Counted from the stretch's first letter, positions 26,592 through 35,838 are shown. The stretch: 64,000 nucleotides of DNA from BQWY01 sp046351095 (GCA_046351095.1 JAXLZC010000001.1:1364001-1428000); one strand, 5' to 3'. Notes: generated from the sequence alone by a model not told the origin. A program made the numbers and translations.

Positions 26592-27989
26592 ATGTTGCGA
26601 TTGCTCGTGACGATTTTCCTGACTACGGTCGGGATTCTCCTCTACAGCTATTTCCGGGAACTGAATCCCGGCACCGTCGTCCTGCGCACCAGCGCCACCG
26701 ACGGGTTCGAGATGAGCCCCGTGACGCTCGTGCTCGTCTCCATGGCCGTCGGCGCCTTGATCGTCACGATCACCGTCGGTATCCGCGAAACCACACATCT
26801 GATCGGCAACTGGCACAGCACGCGGCAGCAGCGCCGTATGGAAAAGGTCACGGGCCTGCACCAGGAAGGCATGCACGCGTTCCTCTCCACCAGGCTCGGC
26901 GACGCCAAGGTGATTTTTCAGAAGGCCCTCGCGATCGACCCGCAACGCGTCGATACGCTCCTGTGGCTCGGCAATGTGTATCGCGCCGAACACAACTATC
27001 CCGAAGCCATCCGCTTACACCAAACGGCGAACCGCGTGGCGCCGCGCGACGCGGAAGTCCTGCTGGAATTGGCGACCGACCTCGAGGCCGCCAAACGTTA
27101 CGAAGATGCGCTGCAGGCGCTACAGGATGTCCTCCGGATCGACGCCGACCATCTGACCGCGCTGTTGCGCCGCCGCGACCTCTTAATCCGACTCGAAAAG
27201 TGGCCGGACGCCTTGGACGTCCAGCAACGTTTGGTGAAAATCTCGGGCGCGCCGATCGACGCACAGGCCGAAGCCGCATTACTGATCGCCTGCCATTACG
27301 AAGTTGGGCGGCAATTGTTGGAGCGAGGCCAGCCGGACAAGGCGCGACGCTATTTCCGCGGCGCGATTAAACGCGACCGGGCGTTTTTGCCCGCCTACAT
27401 CGGCCTCGGTGAAGTGCTTGTCTACGAAGGAAAGACCAAAAACGCGGCGGAGATTCTCGAGCGCGTCTTCCACAAGACACGCAACGTGATCCTCCTGCAC
27501 CGTTTGGAAGAATTGCTGCTCGAAATGGGCGAGCCGGCCGAGATCATCCGGATTTATCAGGACGCGATCCAGCAGGACCCGCACAATGCGGTCCTGCAGT
27601 TTTACCTCGGGAAACTCTACTACCGACTCGAAATGGTCGACGAAGCGTACGACCTGTTGAGCGGCATCGAAGGGCCGCAGGAACAGTTGGCCGACTTCCA
27701 CAAGATCATGGCCAACCTCCATCTGCGTCGTCATCACATGGAAGACGCCGTGATGGAGCTCAAAAAAGCGCTCGGCTTCCGCAAACGTGTCGTCGTGCCC
27801 TACCGCTGCCGCCGATGCCGCGCGGAGTCGATCGACTGGTCGGGCCGTTGCCCCGCGTGCCGCCACTGGAACACCTTCGAAGCCTTGCCCTGGAGCCCGC
27901 CGACGACCGCGCAGGACACCGCGGCGCCCACGACGCCCGCACCTCGTCCGACCTACCAGCCGGTTGCGTCACCGTTTGAAACCGTGTAA
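26592..27989 (+). CDS. LapA-LapB fusion-like membrane TPR protein with zinc/rubredoxin-type tail
   Basis: A 465-residue protein. Residues 1-65 contain two membrane segments (LLVTIFLTTVGILLYSYF and VTLVLVSMAVGALIVTITVG) separated by a short loop with ELNPGTVVLRT, the arrangement of LapA (DUF1049). From about 85 to 385 there are TPR repeats (GDAKVIFQKALAIDP, LLWLGNVYRAEHNYPEAIRL). The end, YRCRRCRAESIDWSGRCPAC followed by RHWNTF, is the metal-binding rubredoxin-like tail of LapB/YciM. LapA and LapB are normally separate proteins acting in lipopolysaccharide control. It starts nine bases after rsfS, so it is in that operon. Confidence 0.85.
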   Translation: MLRLLVTIFLTTVGILLYSYFRELNPGTVVLRTSATDGFEMSPVTLVLVSMAVGALIVTITVGIRETTHLIGNWHSTRQQRRMEKVTGLHQEGMHAFLSTRLGDAKVIFQKALAIDPQRVDTLLWLGNVYRAEHNYPEAIRLHQTANRVAPRDAEVLLELATDLEAAKRYEDALQALQDVLRIDADHLTALLRRRDLLIRLEKWPDALDVQQRLVKISGAPIDAQAEAALLIACHYEVGRQLLERGQPDKARRYFRGAIKRDRAFLPAYIGLGEVLVYEGKTKNAAEILERVFHKTRNVILLHRLEELLLEMGEPAEIIRIYQDAIQQDPHNAVLQFYLGKLYYRLEMVDEAYDLLSGIEGPQEQLADFHKIMANLHLRRHHMEDAVMELKKALGFRKRVVVPYRCRRCRAESIDWSGRCPACRHWNTFEALPWSPPTTAQDTAAPTTPAPRPTYQPVASPFETV

Positions 27990-28045
27990 ATTTTCCGCCG
28001 AACGTCTTCCGTTCGTCGAACCACGATTTACCCGTACGAGGCCCC

Positions 28046-29044
28046 GTGAACCGGTATCAGGATTTTGCCGACAAAGCGCTGCGCGATGAACCTTTGACCC
28101 GCGACGAAGCCCGCGCGGTGCTCACGAGCCCCGATGCGGACCTCTTGCAGCTCTTGGACGCGGCCTTTCAAGTGCGCCGCCGCTACTTCGGCACCACGGT
28201 GCGCCTCCAGATGCTGCTGAACGCCAAAAGCGGCGCCTGTCAGGAAGATTGCCACTATTGTTCGCAGTCGTCCGTCTCCGAGGCGCCGATCGAACGGTAC
28301 AACCTCGTCTCGACGCAATCGATGTTGGACGGCGCGCGCCGAGCCGCACAGTCCAAGGCGCAACGCTACTGCATCGTCATCAGCGGCCGTGCACCGCTGG
28401 ACCGCGAAATCGCCGACATCGCCGAGGCCGTGACGACGATCAAACAGGAATTGCCGCTACAGATTTGTTGTTCGCTCGGCCTGTTGAACGACGCCCAAGC
28501 GCGCCGACTGAAGACGGCGGGAGTGGACCGGATCAATCACAACCTGAACACCAGCGAAGCCTACCACGCGTCGATCTGCACGACCCACACGTATCAGGAC
28601 CGTGTGTCGACCATCGCCAGCGCACGCGCGGCTGGGCTGGAAATTTGTTCGGGCGGTATCGTCGGCATGGGCGAGCAGGACGAAGACCTCGTCGACCTGG
28701 CCTTTGCGCTGCGCGAGTTGCGCCCCGATTCGATTCCGTTGAACACGTTGCATCCGGCGAGCGGCACGCCGCTCGAACACTGCGATCACCTGACGCCGAT
28801 GCGGTGCCTCAAGGTGCTCTGCCTCTTCCGTTTCCTCAACCCGCGCACCGAACTGCGCGTCGCCGGTGGCCGCGAGCACAACCTGCGTTGGCTCCAGCCG
28901 ATGGCCCTGTTCCCCGCCGATTCCGTCTTCGTGAACGGCTACCTGACGACACCGGGACAACCGGCGCCGGACGTCTGGAAAATGGTGGAAGACTTGGGGT
29001 TCGAAATCCAAGTGCAAGCCGAACCCACCGCGGCCTGTTCGTAA
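28046..29044 (+). CDS. bioB: Biotin synthase
   Basis: A radical-SAM enzyme inserting sulfur into dethiobiotin. The 332-residue protein has the CxxxCxxC cluster in SGACQEDCHYCSQSS, the SAM-domain segments YCIVISGR and ICCSLGLLND, the second-cluster Cys/Asn/Arg pattern around HNLNTSEAYH and ICSGGIVGMGE, and a final PLNTLHPASGTPLE. GTG start at 28046. The remaining biotin genes are absent here. It is preceded by the LapAB-like gene with a 56-base gap. Confidence 0.96.
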   Translation: MNRYQDFADKALRDEPLTRDEARAVLTSPDADLLQLLDAAFQVRRRYFGTTVRLQMLLNAKSGACQEDCHYCSQSSVSEAPIERYNLVSTQSMLDGARRAAQSKAQRYCIVISGRAPLDREIADIAEAVTTIKQELPLQICCSLGLLNDAQARRLKTAGVDRINHNLNTSEAYHASICTTHTYQDRVSTIASARAAGLEICSGGIVGMGEQDEDLVDLAFALRELRPDSIPLNTLHPASGTPLEHCDHLTPMRCLKVLCLFRFLNPRTELRVAGGREHNLRWLQPMALFPADSVFVNGYLTTPGQPAPDVWKMVEDLGFEIQVQAEPTAACS

Positions 29045-29095
29045 CGAACGCGCTGATCATTCACCGCATCGCCGCTTGACCCGTCACATCGGGCG

Positions 29096-31747
29096 TTATT
29101 CGTAACGCAAGCCGTCGGCGGCCGGGCGCCGCATGATCCACGAAGCCGGCCAGTAAGCGGTCACCACCGACGCCAGCACCGCCCCGATCGGCACGATCAC
29201 CGGGATCGCAATCGGAATCAACAACGGAATCGTCCATCCGAACGACTGTTTGTTGATCACCCAGACCAGCACCGCCGCCAGCCACAGGCCGCCGACCACA
29301 CCCAACGCCGCGCCGATCGCGCCCACGTATCCGGCCTCCCAGAGCAATAGGCGCCGAATTTGTTGTGCGCTTCCTCCTACCGCCTGCAGCGTCGCCAGTT
29401 CGCGTCGCCGCTCTAACGCGGCGGTCAGCAGCGTGTTCACCATGCCGAACATCGCGATCACCAACGCGATCACTTCCAAGACGTAGGTCATCCGAAACGT
29501 CCGGTCGAAAATCGCCAGGATCTCGCGGCGTAATTCTCGATTCGAGACCACGTCCACCGGACGCCCCGCCGTGCCCATCTCGCGCACTGCCTGATGCACC
29601 GCCGCACGAACCGTTTCCAAATCTGCTGAGGCCGCGAGATACAACGGAATCACCGTCAGGTCCTTCTCGGCCCACCAGGCTTCGTACAGAGCACGGTCGA
29701 CGACGACCTTCCCTCCGTCCGTCGCGTAATCGTAAAACAGGCCCGCGATCGGCACAGGCTTCACGCCGCTCGGCGTCCGAATCGACAGCACATCGCCCTC
29801 GCGAACACCCAACTCGGTGGCGAGCACTTCCGACACGATCGCGCCCTTTTCAGCGACCGCTCGCAACAGGATGCTCCGGGACTCCCCGCGCACGAACAGA
29901 TACCGCGACCGCTCGGCATGCATCGTCAGATCCCTCGCCACCAGCGCGCGGGACCGCCCGCCGAGTTCGATGGGCGCCTGCCGATACGTATCGACAGCCT
30001 CGACACCCGAAACGGACGCCAGCCGCTCGGCGACGGCGCGTGGCAACAGACGTTGCACACGACTCTCGACATCGCCGCGTAACCAGCCCTCCGGCGTCAC
30101 GATCAGCTCCGCCATGACGGTTTGTTCCACCCACAGCTCGACCGTCTGCCGAAAGCTGTGAATCATGATGAGGACGCCGACTAAAATCGTCACGCCGACC
30201 AACACGCTCGACACCGCGACACCGTTGCGGCGCGGCGCACGCGCGGCGGAGCGCGCCGCCAATCCCGCGAGCGACAACGGCCGCGCCGAGTCGGTCCGTC
30301 CGCGTCCCAGCCAGCCCAACCATGCGGGCGCCGACGCGCTCAATCCAAGCAACAACGCCAGCACCGAGAGGTACCCGAAGATCGGCGCACGCGTGACGGA
30401 CGGCAAGGACGCCAACACCGCCGACGCCACGAGCAACAGGGCGGCTGTCCACCAGGCACGGGCCGTGCGGTACACCGTCGTCGTTTCATGTCCGCCTGGC
30501 GCCAAGGCCGACACGACTTCGACACGACTCGCTTCACGACTCGGCGTCAACGCGCCTACGATCGACACGGCCACACCAAGCGCCGCGCCTTGCGCGGCGA
30601 TCCACGCCACCCGCCCGACATCCCACCGCTGCGGCGCGCCCTCGCCGACCGCCGCATACAATTCGCCGATCGTTTTCCCCACCAAGCCGACCAAGGCCTC
30701 GGCCAACGCGACGCCGCATACGGCGCCGACCAGTCCGCCGACCACGCCGTAGCCGACACCTTCGAGCAAAAACAGCCCGCGGATGCCGCGCTCGGACACA
30801 CCGATCGCGCGCAGAATCCCGATCTCGCGACGTCGTTGCACGACGGAAAATGAGAGCGTGTTGAAGATCAAAAAACTCCCGACCATCAGGCCGACGGCGC
30901 TGAGCATGACGAGGTTCAACCGAAAGGCCGCCACCAGCGCATCCATCTGCTCGCCCCGTTGCAGCGGGCGACGCACACGCACGTGCGGCGGCAACGCCGA
31001 CTCGAGCGCTTGCTGCACCTCACGCACCGACACGGACGGACGCGTCACGATGTCGATACGATCCACTCGCCCGATCGACTCGAACCGCTCTTGCGCAGCC
31101 GCGATATCCATAACCGCCAAGGAATCCCACAGGCCTCCGGACGGCCCGTCGGATTCGAAGATGCCGCCGACCGTCAGCCGCTGCGTCCCGCTCAGACTGT
31201 CGATCTCGCGCACCGCACCGACGTCGACCGTCCACTGCTCGGCGAGCCGACGCCCGATAAACAACCCATCCGTCAATCGTGCCGAGAGCAATTGCGACTC
31301 GGATGCGGAGGGCGCCGCAGACGTATCGCTCGTCGTACGATCCGAGGAAGCGTCTCGCCAACGAACCGGCTTCACCGCAGCTACGTCCAACAGGTCGGTA
31401 CCGAGAATGGTCAGCGGCTGTCCGCTACGTACGTCACGGACGGTGCGTTGGAGAACCGGAAGGGCGAACAACACATCCGGATGACGACGGACGGTGTGGA
31501 TCAAGCGCTCGTCGAGGCCGGTTTCGCCGGCGGACACTTCGAGCGTCGCCTGTCCGGCAACCTGCAGCACCCCCTGCGTAAAGCCGGCGAGCACATCGCG
31601 ATTGGCGGCGTCGATGGCGATCGGTGCGGCGACACCCAAAGCCACGCCGATCGCCGTCAAACAGGCACGCACGGGATGGGCGGCGGCGTTCGCCGCGGAG
31701 AGCGTGAGCAGCGCCCGCAGGCGAGCGGCTATTCCAGACCACGTCAT
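29096..31747 (-). CDS. Large FtsX-type ABC transporter permease
   Basis: About 883 residues from the ATG at 31747. The protein duplicates the MacB/FtsX module: an N-terminal anchor (AHPVRACLTAIGVALGVAAP), a periplasmic domain, a three-helix FtsX bundle near 260-390 (LSAVGLMVGSFLIFNTLSF), more helices around 440-520, and a second periplasmic domain with the final FtsX bundle ending GLRYE. It resembles YbbP/LolE-like permeases for lipoproteins or lipids. The matching ATPase is probably at 33308-34030, with two unrelated genes in between. Substrate unknown. Confidence 0.85.
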   Translation of the reverse strand: MTWSGIAARLRALLTLSAANAAAHPVRACLTAIGVALGVAAPIAIDAANRDVLAGFTQGVLQVAGQATLEVSAGETGLDERLIHTVRRHPDVLFALPVLQRTVRDVRSGQPLTILGTDLLDVAAVKPVRWRDASSDRTTSDTSAAPSASESQLLSARLTDGLFIGRRLAEQWTVDVGAVREIDSLSGTQRLTVGGIFESDGPSGGLWDSLAVMDIAAAQERFESIGRVDRIDIVTRPSVSVREVQQALESALPPHVRVRRPLQRGEQMDALVAAFRLNLVMLSAVGLMVGSFLIFNTLSFSVVQRRREIGILRAIGVSERGIRGLFLLEGVGYGVVGGLVGAVCGVALAEALVGLVGKTIGELYAAVGEGAPQRWDVGRVAWIAAQGAALGVAVSIVGALTPSREASRVEVVSALAPGGHETTTVYRTARAWWTAALLLVASAVLASLPSVTRAPIFGYLSVLALLLGLSASAPAWLGWLGRGRTDSARPLSLAGLAARSAARAPRRNGVAVSSVLVGVTILVGVLIMIHSFRQTVELWVEQTVMAELIVTPEGWLRGDVESRVQRLLPRAVAERLASVSGVEAVDTYRQAPIELGGRSRALVARDLTMHAERSRYLFVRGESRSILLRAVAEKGAIVSEVLATELGVREGDVLSIRTPSGVKPVPIAGLFYDYATDGGKVVVDRALYEAWWAEKDLTVIPLYLAASADLETVRAAVHQAVREMGTAGRPVDVVSNRELRREILAIFDRTFRMTYVLEVIALVIAMFGMVNTLLTAALERRRELATLQAVGGSAQQIRRLLLWEAGYVGAIGAALGVVGGLWLAAVLVWVINKQSFGWTIPLLIPIAIPVIVPIGAVLASVVTAYWPASWIMRRPAADGLRYE

Positions 31748-31900
31748 ACTCGTCGTCCTACCGCACCGATACGGACACGGCGGCAACGCCCAGACCCCGC
31801 ATAGGGCACGGGCCCGCTCGCGCTACGTACGTATGGACCACTGTCCGGACTTGCAACACGATGCTCGTGAACTTGCTTGAGGGATTCTACCGGTAGGATG

Positions 31901-31929
31901 TTTACAGCGGTCCGTCGCTGTGCTAGTCT
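31901..31929 (+). promoter_or_regulatory. Candidate promoter of the LuxR-type gene
   Basis: TTTACA at 31901-31906 and TAGTCT at 31924-31929 have a 17-base spacer and lie about 30 bases before the gene start. The -35 is good and the -10 is weak. Confidence 0.35.
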
Positions 31930-31959
31930 GCGTTGAACGTTTTGCCATGAGGATGAGGT

Positions 31960-32259
31960 ATGCCACGTACACGTAAATCGAAAGCTCCCGCTCGTCGTCC
32001 CGCTCCGAAAGCCGCGAAGCCCGCTGCAAAGAAATCCGCCGCTGGTCCGTCGCTGACGCCGCGTCAGGTGGAAATTCTCCGCTGTGTCGCGCAGGGGATG
32101 ACCAACCGCGAAACCGCGCATCGCTTGAAGATCAGCGTCCGCACGGTCGAAGTGCATCGCTTCAACTTGATGCGCCGACTGGGCGTCCGCAATGTCGCGC
32201 AATTGCTGCGCGAAGCGTTGAAGTTCAAGCACCTGCCGAAAAATTTTCTGGCCGGCTAA
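31960..32259 (+). CDS. LuxR-type HTH protein with basic Lys/Ala/Pro tail
   Basis: A 99-residue protein in two parts. Residues 1-30 are a histone-H1-like basic tail (PRTRKSKAPARRPAPKAAK then PAAKKSAAG). Residues 32-92 are a complete LuxR/GerE helix-turn-helix (LTPRQVEILRCVAQGMTNRE, then TAHRLKISVRTVEVHRFNLM). No receiver or ligand domain is attached, so it resembles single-domain GerE-type regulators. The tail may raise DNA affinity or non-specific binding. It is transcribed opposite to its neighbours and ends at a strong hairpin shared with pyrD. Targets unknown. Confidence 0.82.
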   Translation: MPRTRKSKAPARRPAPKAAKPAAKKSAAGPSLTPRQVEILRCVAQGMTNRETAHRLKISVRTVEVHRFNLMRRLGVRNVAQLLREALKFKHLPKNFLAG

Positions 32260-32273
32260 GACCGCACGCTCTC

Positions 32274-32298
32274 CGGCGACCGGCCCAGCCGGTCGCCG
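32274..32298. terminator. Hairpin between convergent luxR-type gene and pyrD
   Basis: CGGCGACCGGC (32274-32284) and GCCGGTCGCCG (32288-32298) form a perfect 11-base stem with a three-base loop in the 47-base gap between convergent genes. No long T-run follows, so it may stop transcription weakly in either direction. Confidence 0.5.
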
Positions 32299-32306
32299 AG
32301 TCTTCC

Positions 32307-33275
32307 TCACAACTCTTTCAACTTCCCCCGACAGGCCTCGACGGACGGATACCCTTGTCTCGTGAGGACCGCGGCCAACTCGCGCTCAAGCCGCGCGAAC
32401 ACGCCCGTGCCTTCTTCCACCAGCGCTGTCCCGACCTGAACAACCGACGCGCCGCAGAGCAGATGTTCGAAGATATCCTGCCCCTGCACCACGCCGCCGG
32501 TGCCGATGATCGGCAACCGCCCTTCGAACAGTTTCCAAAACGCGCGTACGTTGGCCAACGCCACCGGCTTGATCGTGGCGCCGCCCAATCCGCCGAATCC
32601 GCCCTTCGGCTTGATGACGACGGCCTCGCGATAGGGATCGACCACCAGCGCGTTGCCGACGGAATTGATCAGCGACAGAAAATCCACACCGACTCGCCCG
32701 ATTACCTGTGCCATCTGCTGATGATGGACGGGATCGAAGTACGGCGGCAGTTTGACCCCCATCGGCACCGTGATGAGCGGTCGCACACGTTTCAGCAAAC
32801 GCTCCGATGCCTCCGCGTCGTACCCGATCTGCGGTTTGCCGGGAATATTCGGACAGGACAGATTGACCTCAATCAGGTCGGGACGACTCGCATTGATGAC
32901 CTGCGCGATCGTCACGAAGTCGTCTTCGCAGAGCCCAGCGACACTCGCCATGACCGGCTTGCCATGTTGCCGTAACGTCGGAATCAGGTCGGCGTAGACA
33001 CGATAGCCCAAGTTCGGCAGACCCATCGAATTGATCGAGCCGGTCGGAAACGCTACGTACCGCGGCTCCGGATTGCCCTGACGCGCCTCGACCGTCATCG
33101 ACTTGGTTACGATGGCGCCGGCGTGCGAGCGCCCAAGCGCCGCCAGTTCGTCCGGCGTCACACAGAGCGCGCCCGACGCATTCATAATGCAGGTGGGAAA
33201 ACGGACTCCGGCGATGTTCGTACTGAGATCGACGGGCACATTCGACGACGCACCGGATGCAGACGGGTCAGACAC
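32307..33275 (-). CDS. pyrD: Dihydroorotate dehydrogenase, class 1A-like
   Basis: Oxidises dihydroorotate to orotate in pyrimidine synthesis. The 322-residue FMN barrel has the active-site cysteine Cys141 in VNLSCPNIPGKPQIGYD, then VKLPPYFDPVHHQQM and the VIKPKGGFGGLGGATIKPVA segment. It continues IIGTGGVVQGQDIFEHLLCG. Cys rather than Ser makes it class 1, and the NIPGKPQ and GGFGGLGG stretches resemble the homodimeric, fumarate-using class 1A enzyme of Lactococcus and trypanosomes. No adjacent pyrK-like gene is visible, which fits 1A. It lies between the two halves of an ABC transporter. Confidence 0.92.
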   Translation of the reverse strand: MSDPSASGASSNVPVDLSTNIAGVRFPTCIMNASGALCVTPDELAALGRSHAGAIVTKSMTVEARQGNPEPRYVAFPTGSINSMGLPNLGYRVYADLIPTLRQHGKPVMASVAGLCEDDFVTIAQVINASRPDLIEVNLSCPNIPGKPQIGYDAEASERLLKRVRPLITVPMGVKLPPYFDPVHHQQMAQVIGRVGVDFLSLINSVGNALVVDPYREAVVIKPKGGFGGLGGATIKPVALANVRAFWKLFEGRLPIIGTGGVVQGQDIFEHLLCGASVVQVGTALVEEGTGVFARLERELAAVLTRQGYPSVEACRGKLKEL

Positions 33276-33307
33276 GCGTACAACTCCTCTGTGGCGATGA
33301 TCGGCGA

Positions 33308-34030
33308 TTAGAGCGAGACCGGCGGTTCGGTTTCCACCGCACGACGCACGGCCTGGATGCGCCCATCTTTCATGACGCAGTGGCGGTCCGCATGGTCGGC
33401 CGCCGCCTGGCTGTGCGTGGCCAGCATAATAGTGCAGCCATACTGTTGGGGCAAGCGACGCAACAACGCGATGACGGCGTCCGCCGATTCGGAATCCAGA
33501 TTACCCGTCGGCTCGTCCGCAAGCAGCAGCTTTGGGCGATGCACGAGCGCGCGCGCGACGGCGATACGCTGTTGTTCGCCTCCGGACAACTCGCTCGGTC
33601 GATGGCCGGCGCGATGCGGCAGACCAACCGCCGTCAAAAGTTCCTCCACACGCTCCCGCACCAACGAGACGGCGGTCCCTTGCAGCACCAATGGCAACGC
33701 GACATTTTCCGCCGCCGTCAGGCCCGGCAACAAATGGAACGCCTGAAACACGATGCCGATGAGCGAGCGGCGCGCCGCCGTCCACTGATCCGAGGTCCAC
33801 TGCGTCGCCCGTTGCCCGTCGAGCCACAGCTCGCCCCGCGTTACTTGGTCGAGCCCACCGACCAGATTCAGCAATGTGCTTTTGCCGCATCCGCTCGGAC
33901 CCAGCAACGCGAGAAACTCGCCGGCCTCGACCGTCACATCCACACCGCTGAGCGCCTGGACAGGATTCTCGCCCCGGTGGTAGACCTTATCGACCTGTTG
34001 CAGTGTGACAATCGGATGCTGGTGCGTCAT
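33308..34030 (-). CDS. LolD/MacB-type ABC transporter ATPase
   Basis: About 240 residues starting at the ATG at 34030. Walker A is GPSGCGKST, the signature is LSGGEQQRIAVARAL, Walker B is LLLADEPTGNLD and the switch His is in MLATHSQ. The pattern is that of LolD/FtsE/MacB ATPases that drive FtsX-type permeases. No permease is adjacent; the likely partner is the large FtsX protein at 29096-31747, with luxR and pyrD between them. The next gene on its 5' side, comF, is divergent. Confidence 0.9.
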   Translation of the reverse strand: MTHQHPIVTLQQVDKVYHRGENPVQALSGVDVTVEAGEFLALLGPSGCGKSTLLNLVGGLDQVTRGELWLDGQRATQWTSDQWTAARRSLIGIVFQAFHLLPGLTAAENVALPLVLQGTAVSLVRERVEELLTAVGLPHRAGHRPSELSGGEQQRIAVARALVHRPKLLLADEPTGNLDSESADAVIALLRRLPQQYGCTIMLATHSQAAADHADRHCVMKDGRIQAVRRAVETEPPVSL

Positions 34031-34216
34031 CGGCCCATCGCGTATCGCGTATAAAGACGAGCGCGAGAGCATACCACCTTCAGCAAGGTCGATGCTTCAC
34101 CCGTCGACCGGCGCGAGCTCTCACGAGGCCCCATGCCTTCATCGACTGACAATCTGCCTATACACGCCGATGAAACAACTCGCGCGACCGCGGAGGGATG
34201 GTCCGAAGGCGGCGCC

Positions 34217-35017
34217 ATGCTTACTGTCCGTCGGTATTGGACAGCCCTCTGGTATCAAATCCTGCCCAATGCCTGCGTGGGCTGTGCGATTCCGCTGACC
34301 TGGACACGTCAACCGTTTTTCTGCGACGCCTGTATCGACCGACTCCCGCTCCTCGGCGATCCGCGCTGCCCGCGCTGCGGCGCACCATTCGTCTCGCCTG
34401 TCGCGCTGACACATAGCCCTCGGCATCAGTGCGGACGCTGTCGCACCGACACACCGTCGTTCGAGCGGGCGTGGGCTCCGTTTGTCTTCGATGGCGCGAT
34501 CCGCGAGGCGATCCATCGCTTCAAATATCGAAAGACGCTGGCACTCGGGAACGTACTTGGGCGGCTACTAGCTGAGAGACTGCCGCAAAGCCTCACGGCA
34601 GACGTTGTGATCCCCGTCCCGCTCGCGCCGTCTCGCCTGCGAGAACGGGAATTTAACCAAGCACTTTTCCTGGCACTCGCCGTCGGTGAACGACTCGGCT
34701 GCCCGGTGGACGATGCGGCGCTCGAACGCTCCGAAGGTGGCGCCCCGCAAACAGGCCTCTCGCGTCGTGCGCGACTCCGGAATCTTCGCCGACGATTTCG
34801 GGTTGTGGATACGAATGCACTCCGAGGGAAACGGATTCTCCTGGTGGACGATGTCTTCACCACCGGCACGACGGCTAACGAATGTGCGAAGGGGTTGCGC
34901 AAGGCTGGCAGCGGGCAGGTGTCGGTGGTCACCTTGGCGCGCGCCGTCGACAGCACCGCCGTCACACGGCCTACTCACTCTATGCCTTCAGGGTCGGACC
35001 TACGGAGATCTGGCTAG
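34217..35017 (+). CDS. comF: ComF-family phosphoribosyltransferase-like protein
   Basis: About 266 residues from the ATG at 34217 (an in-frame ATG at 34133 would add a Thr/Glu-rich extension). A double zinc ribbon (CVGC, CDAC, CPRC, CGRC) spans residues 20-80. A type I PRTase domain follows, with FKYRKTLALG and the PRPP loop LLVDDVFTTGTTANECA near residue 210. ComF proteins act in competence-type DNA uptake or have unknown scavenging roles; no other competence genes are near. Divergent from the ATPase gene. Confidence 0.88.
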   Translation: MLTVRRYWTALWYQILPNACVGCAIPLTWTRQPFFCDACIDRLPLLGDPRCPRCGAPFVSPVALTHSPRHQCGRCRTDTPSFERAWAPFVFDGAIREAIHRFKYRKTLALGNVLGRLLAERLPQSLTADVVIPVPLAPSRLREREFNQALFLALAVGERLGCPVDDAALERSEGGAPQTGLSRRARLRNLRRRFRVVDTNALRGKRILLVDDVFTTGTTANECAKGLRKAGSGQVSVVTLARAVDSTAVTRPTHSMPSGSDLRRSG

Positions 35018-35036
35018 GTCACAATCCGCCATGCGC

Positions 35037-35065
35037 TTGACATTATTGAGGTTCCTTCATACCAT
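35037..35065 (+). promoter_or_regulatory. Promoter for mraZ
   Basis: TTGACA at 35037-35042 and TACCAT at 35060-35065 have a 17-base spacer, a strong sigma-70 match identical in -10 to the gapA promoter. It lies about 45 bases upstream of the mraZ ATG. I could not confidently pick out the repeated TGGGN boxes that MraZ usually binds. Confidence 0.6.
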
Positions 35066-35109
35066 CACGGCTGATTCTCCCTAATCCTCCACAGGGTCTC
35101 GATACGCCC

Positions 35110-35553
35110 ATGCTGTTTGCCGGTCACTATTACTGCAAGGTCGATGAGAAGGGACGCTTCATCGTGCCCCCGACCATCCGCCAGCAAATCGCACCGACCG
35201 AACAAACCGTCGTGTTCGTAAAGGGCGCCGAGCAGTCGCTCTGGGTCTACACCAGCAGCGAATGGGAGAAGGTCCTCGACCGCATGCGCGCCAAGCTGGA
35301 CGAGGACCAAAGCCGCCTCTTCATGCACTTCGTCGTTTCCGACTCCGGCACCAGCGATATCGATAAGGCGGGCCGCGTGCTCATCCCCGGCCGCTTGCGC
35401 AAGATGATCCCGCTCGACGAAGAACAAGAGATTGTCCTCGTCGGCATGTATCATCGTATCGAATTGTGGAGCATGTCCGAGTGGCGCCGCTACGTCGCAA
35501 AGAACGAGGATCGTTACGAGGAGAGTCGAGGTCGGATCACCGACCTCCTCTAG
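35110..35553 (+). CDS. mraZ: MraZ transcriptional regulator
   Basis: A 147-residue protein of two AbrB-like halves. The first is MLFAGHYYCKVDEKGRFIVP with a DEKGR motif, and the second is SDIDKAGRVLIPGRLRKMI with DKAGR. MraZ normally binds its own promoter and controls the mraZ-mraW-ftsL-ftsI division and cell-wall operon. Here it is followed not by mraW but by a RusA-like resolvase, and no murein or division genes are next to it. It has its own promoter at 35037-35065. Confidence 0.94.
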   Translation: MLFAGHYYCKVDEKGRFIVPPTIRQQIAPTEQTVVFVKGAEQSLWVYTSSEWEKVLDRMRAKLDEDQSRLFMHFVVSDSGTSDIDKAGRVLIPGRLRKMIPLDEEQEIVLVGMYHRIELWSMSEWRRYVAKNEDRYEESRGRITDLL

Positions 35554-35838
35554 CTCCACTCCTTTCCGGTCCACCCCCTCGTGAGACGCAAGGGTCCCCG
35601 ACAACATGTTCCGATACGCCTCGTGTCGTATCGGCGGCAACCGGCTCCTCCCGCTGATCCGACGTCGCCCCGTTCCCAGACGCCACAGAAACAGCCGACT
35701 CGTCACTCGTCAGCCATACCCAGCCGCACGCCCAAGCCTATAGATCTCCCGAACGCACCGCTGCAGATTCGCCCGCGCACGAAACTGCGTGTGGCCGAGC
35801 GGGAACCCATCTCAACACCGCCGCCGCAGACCGCGTCG

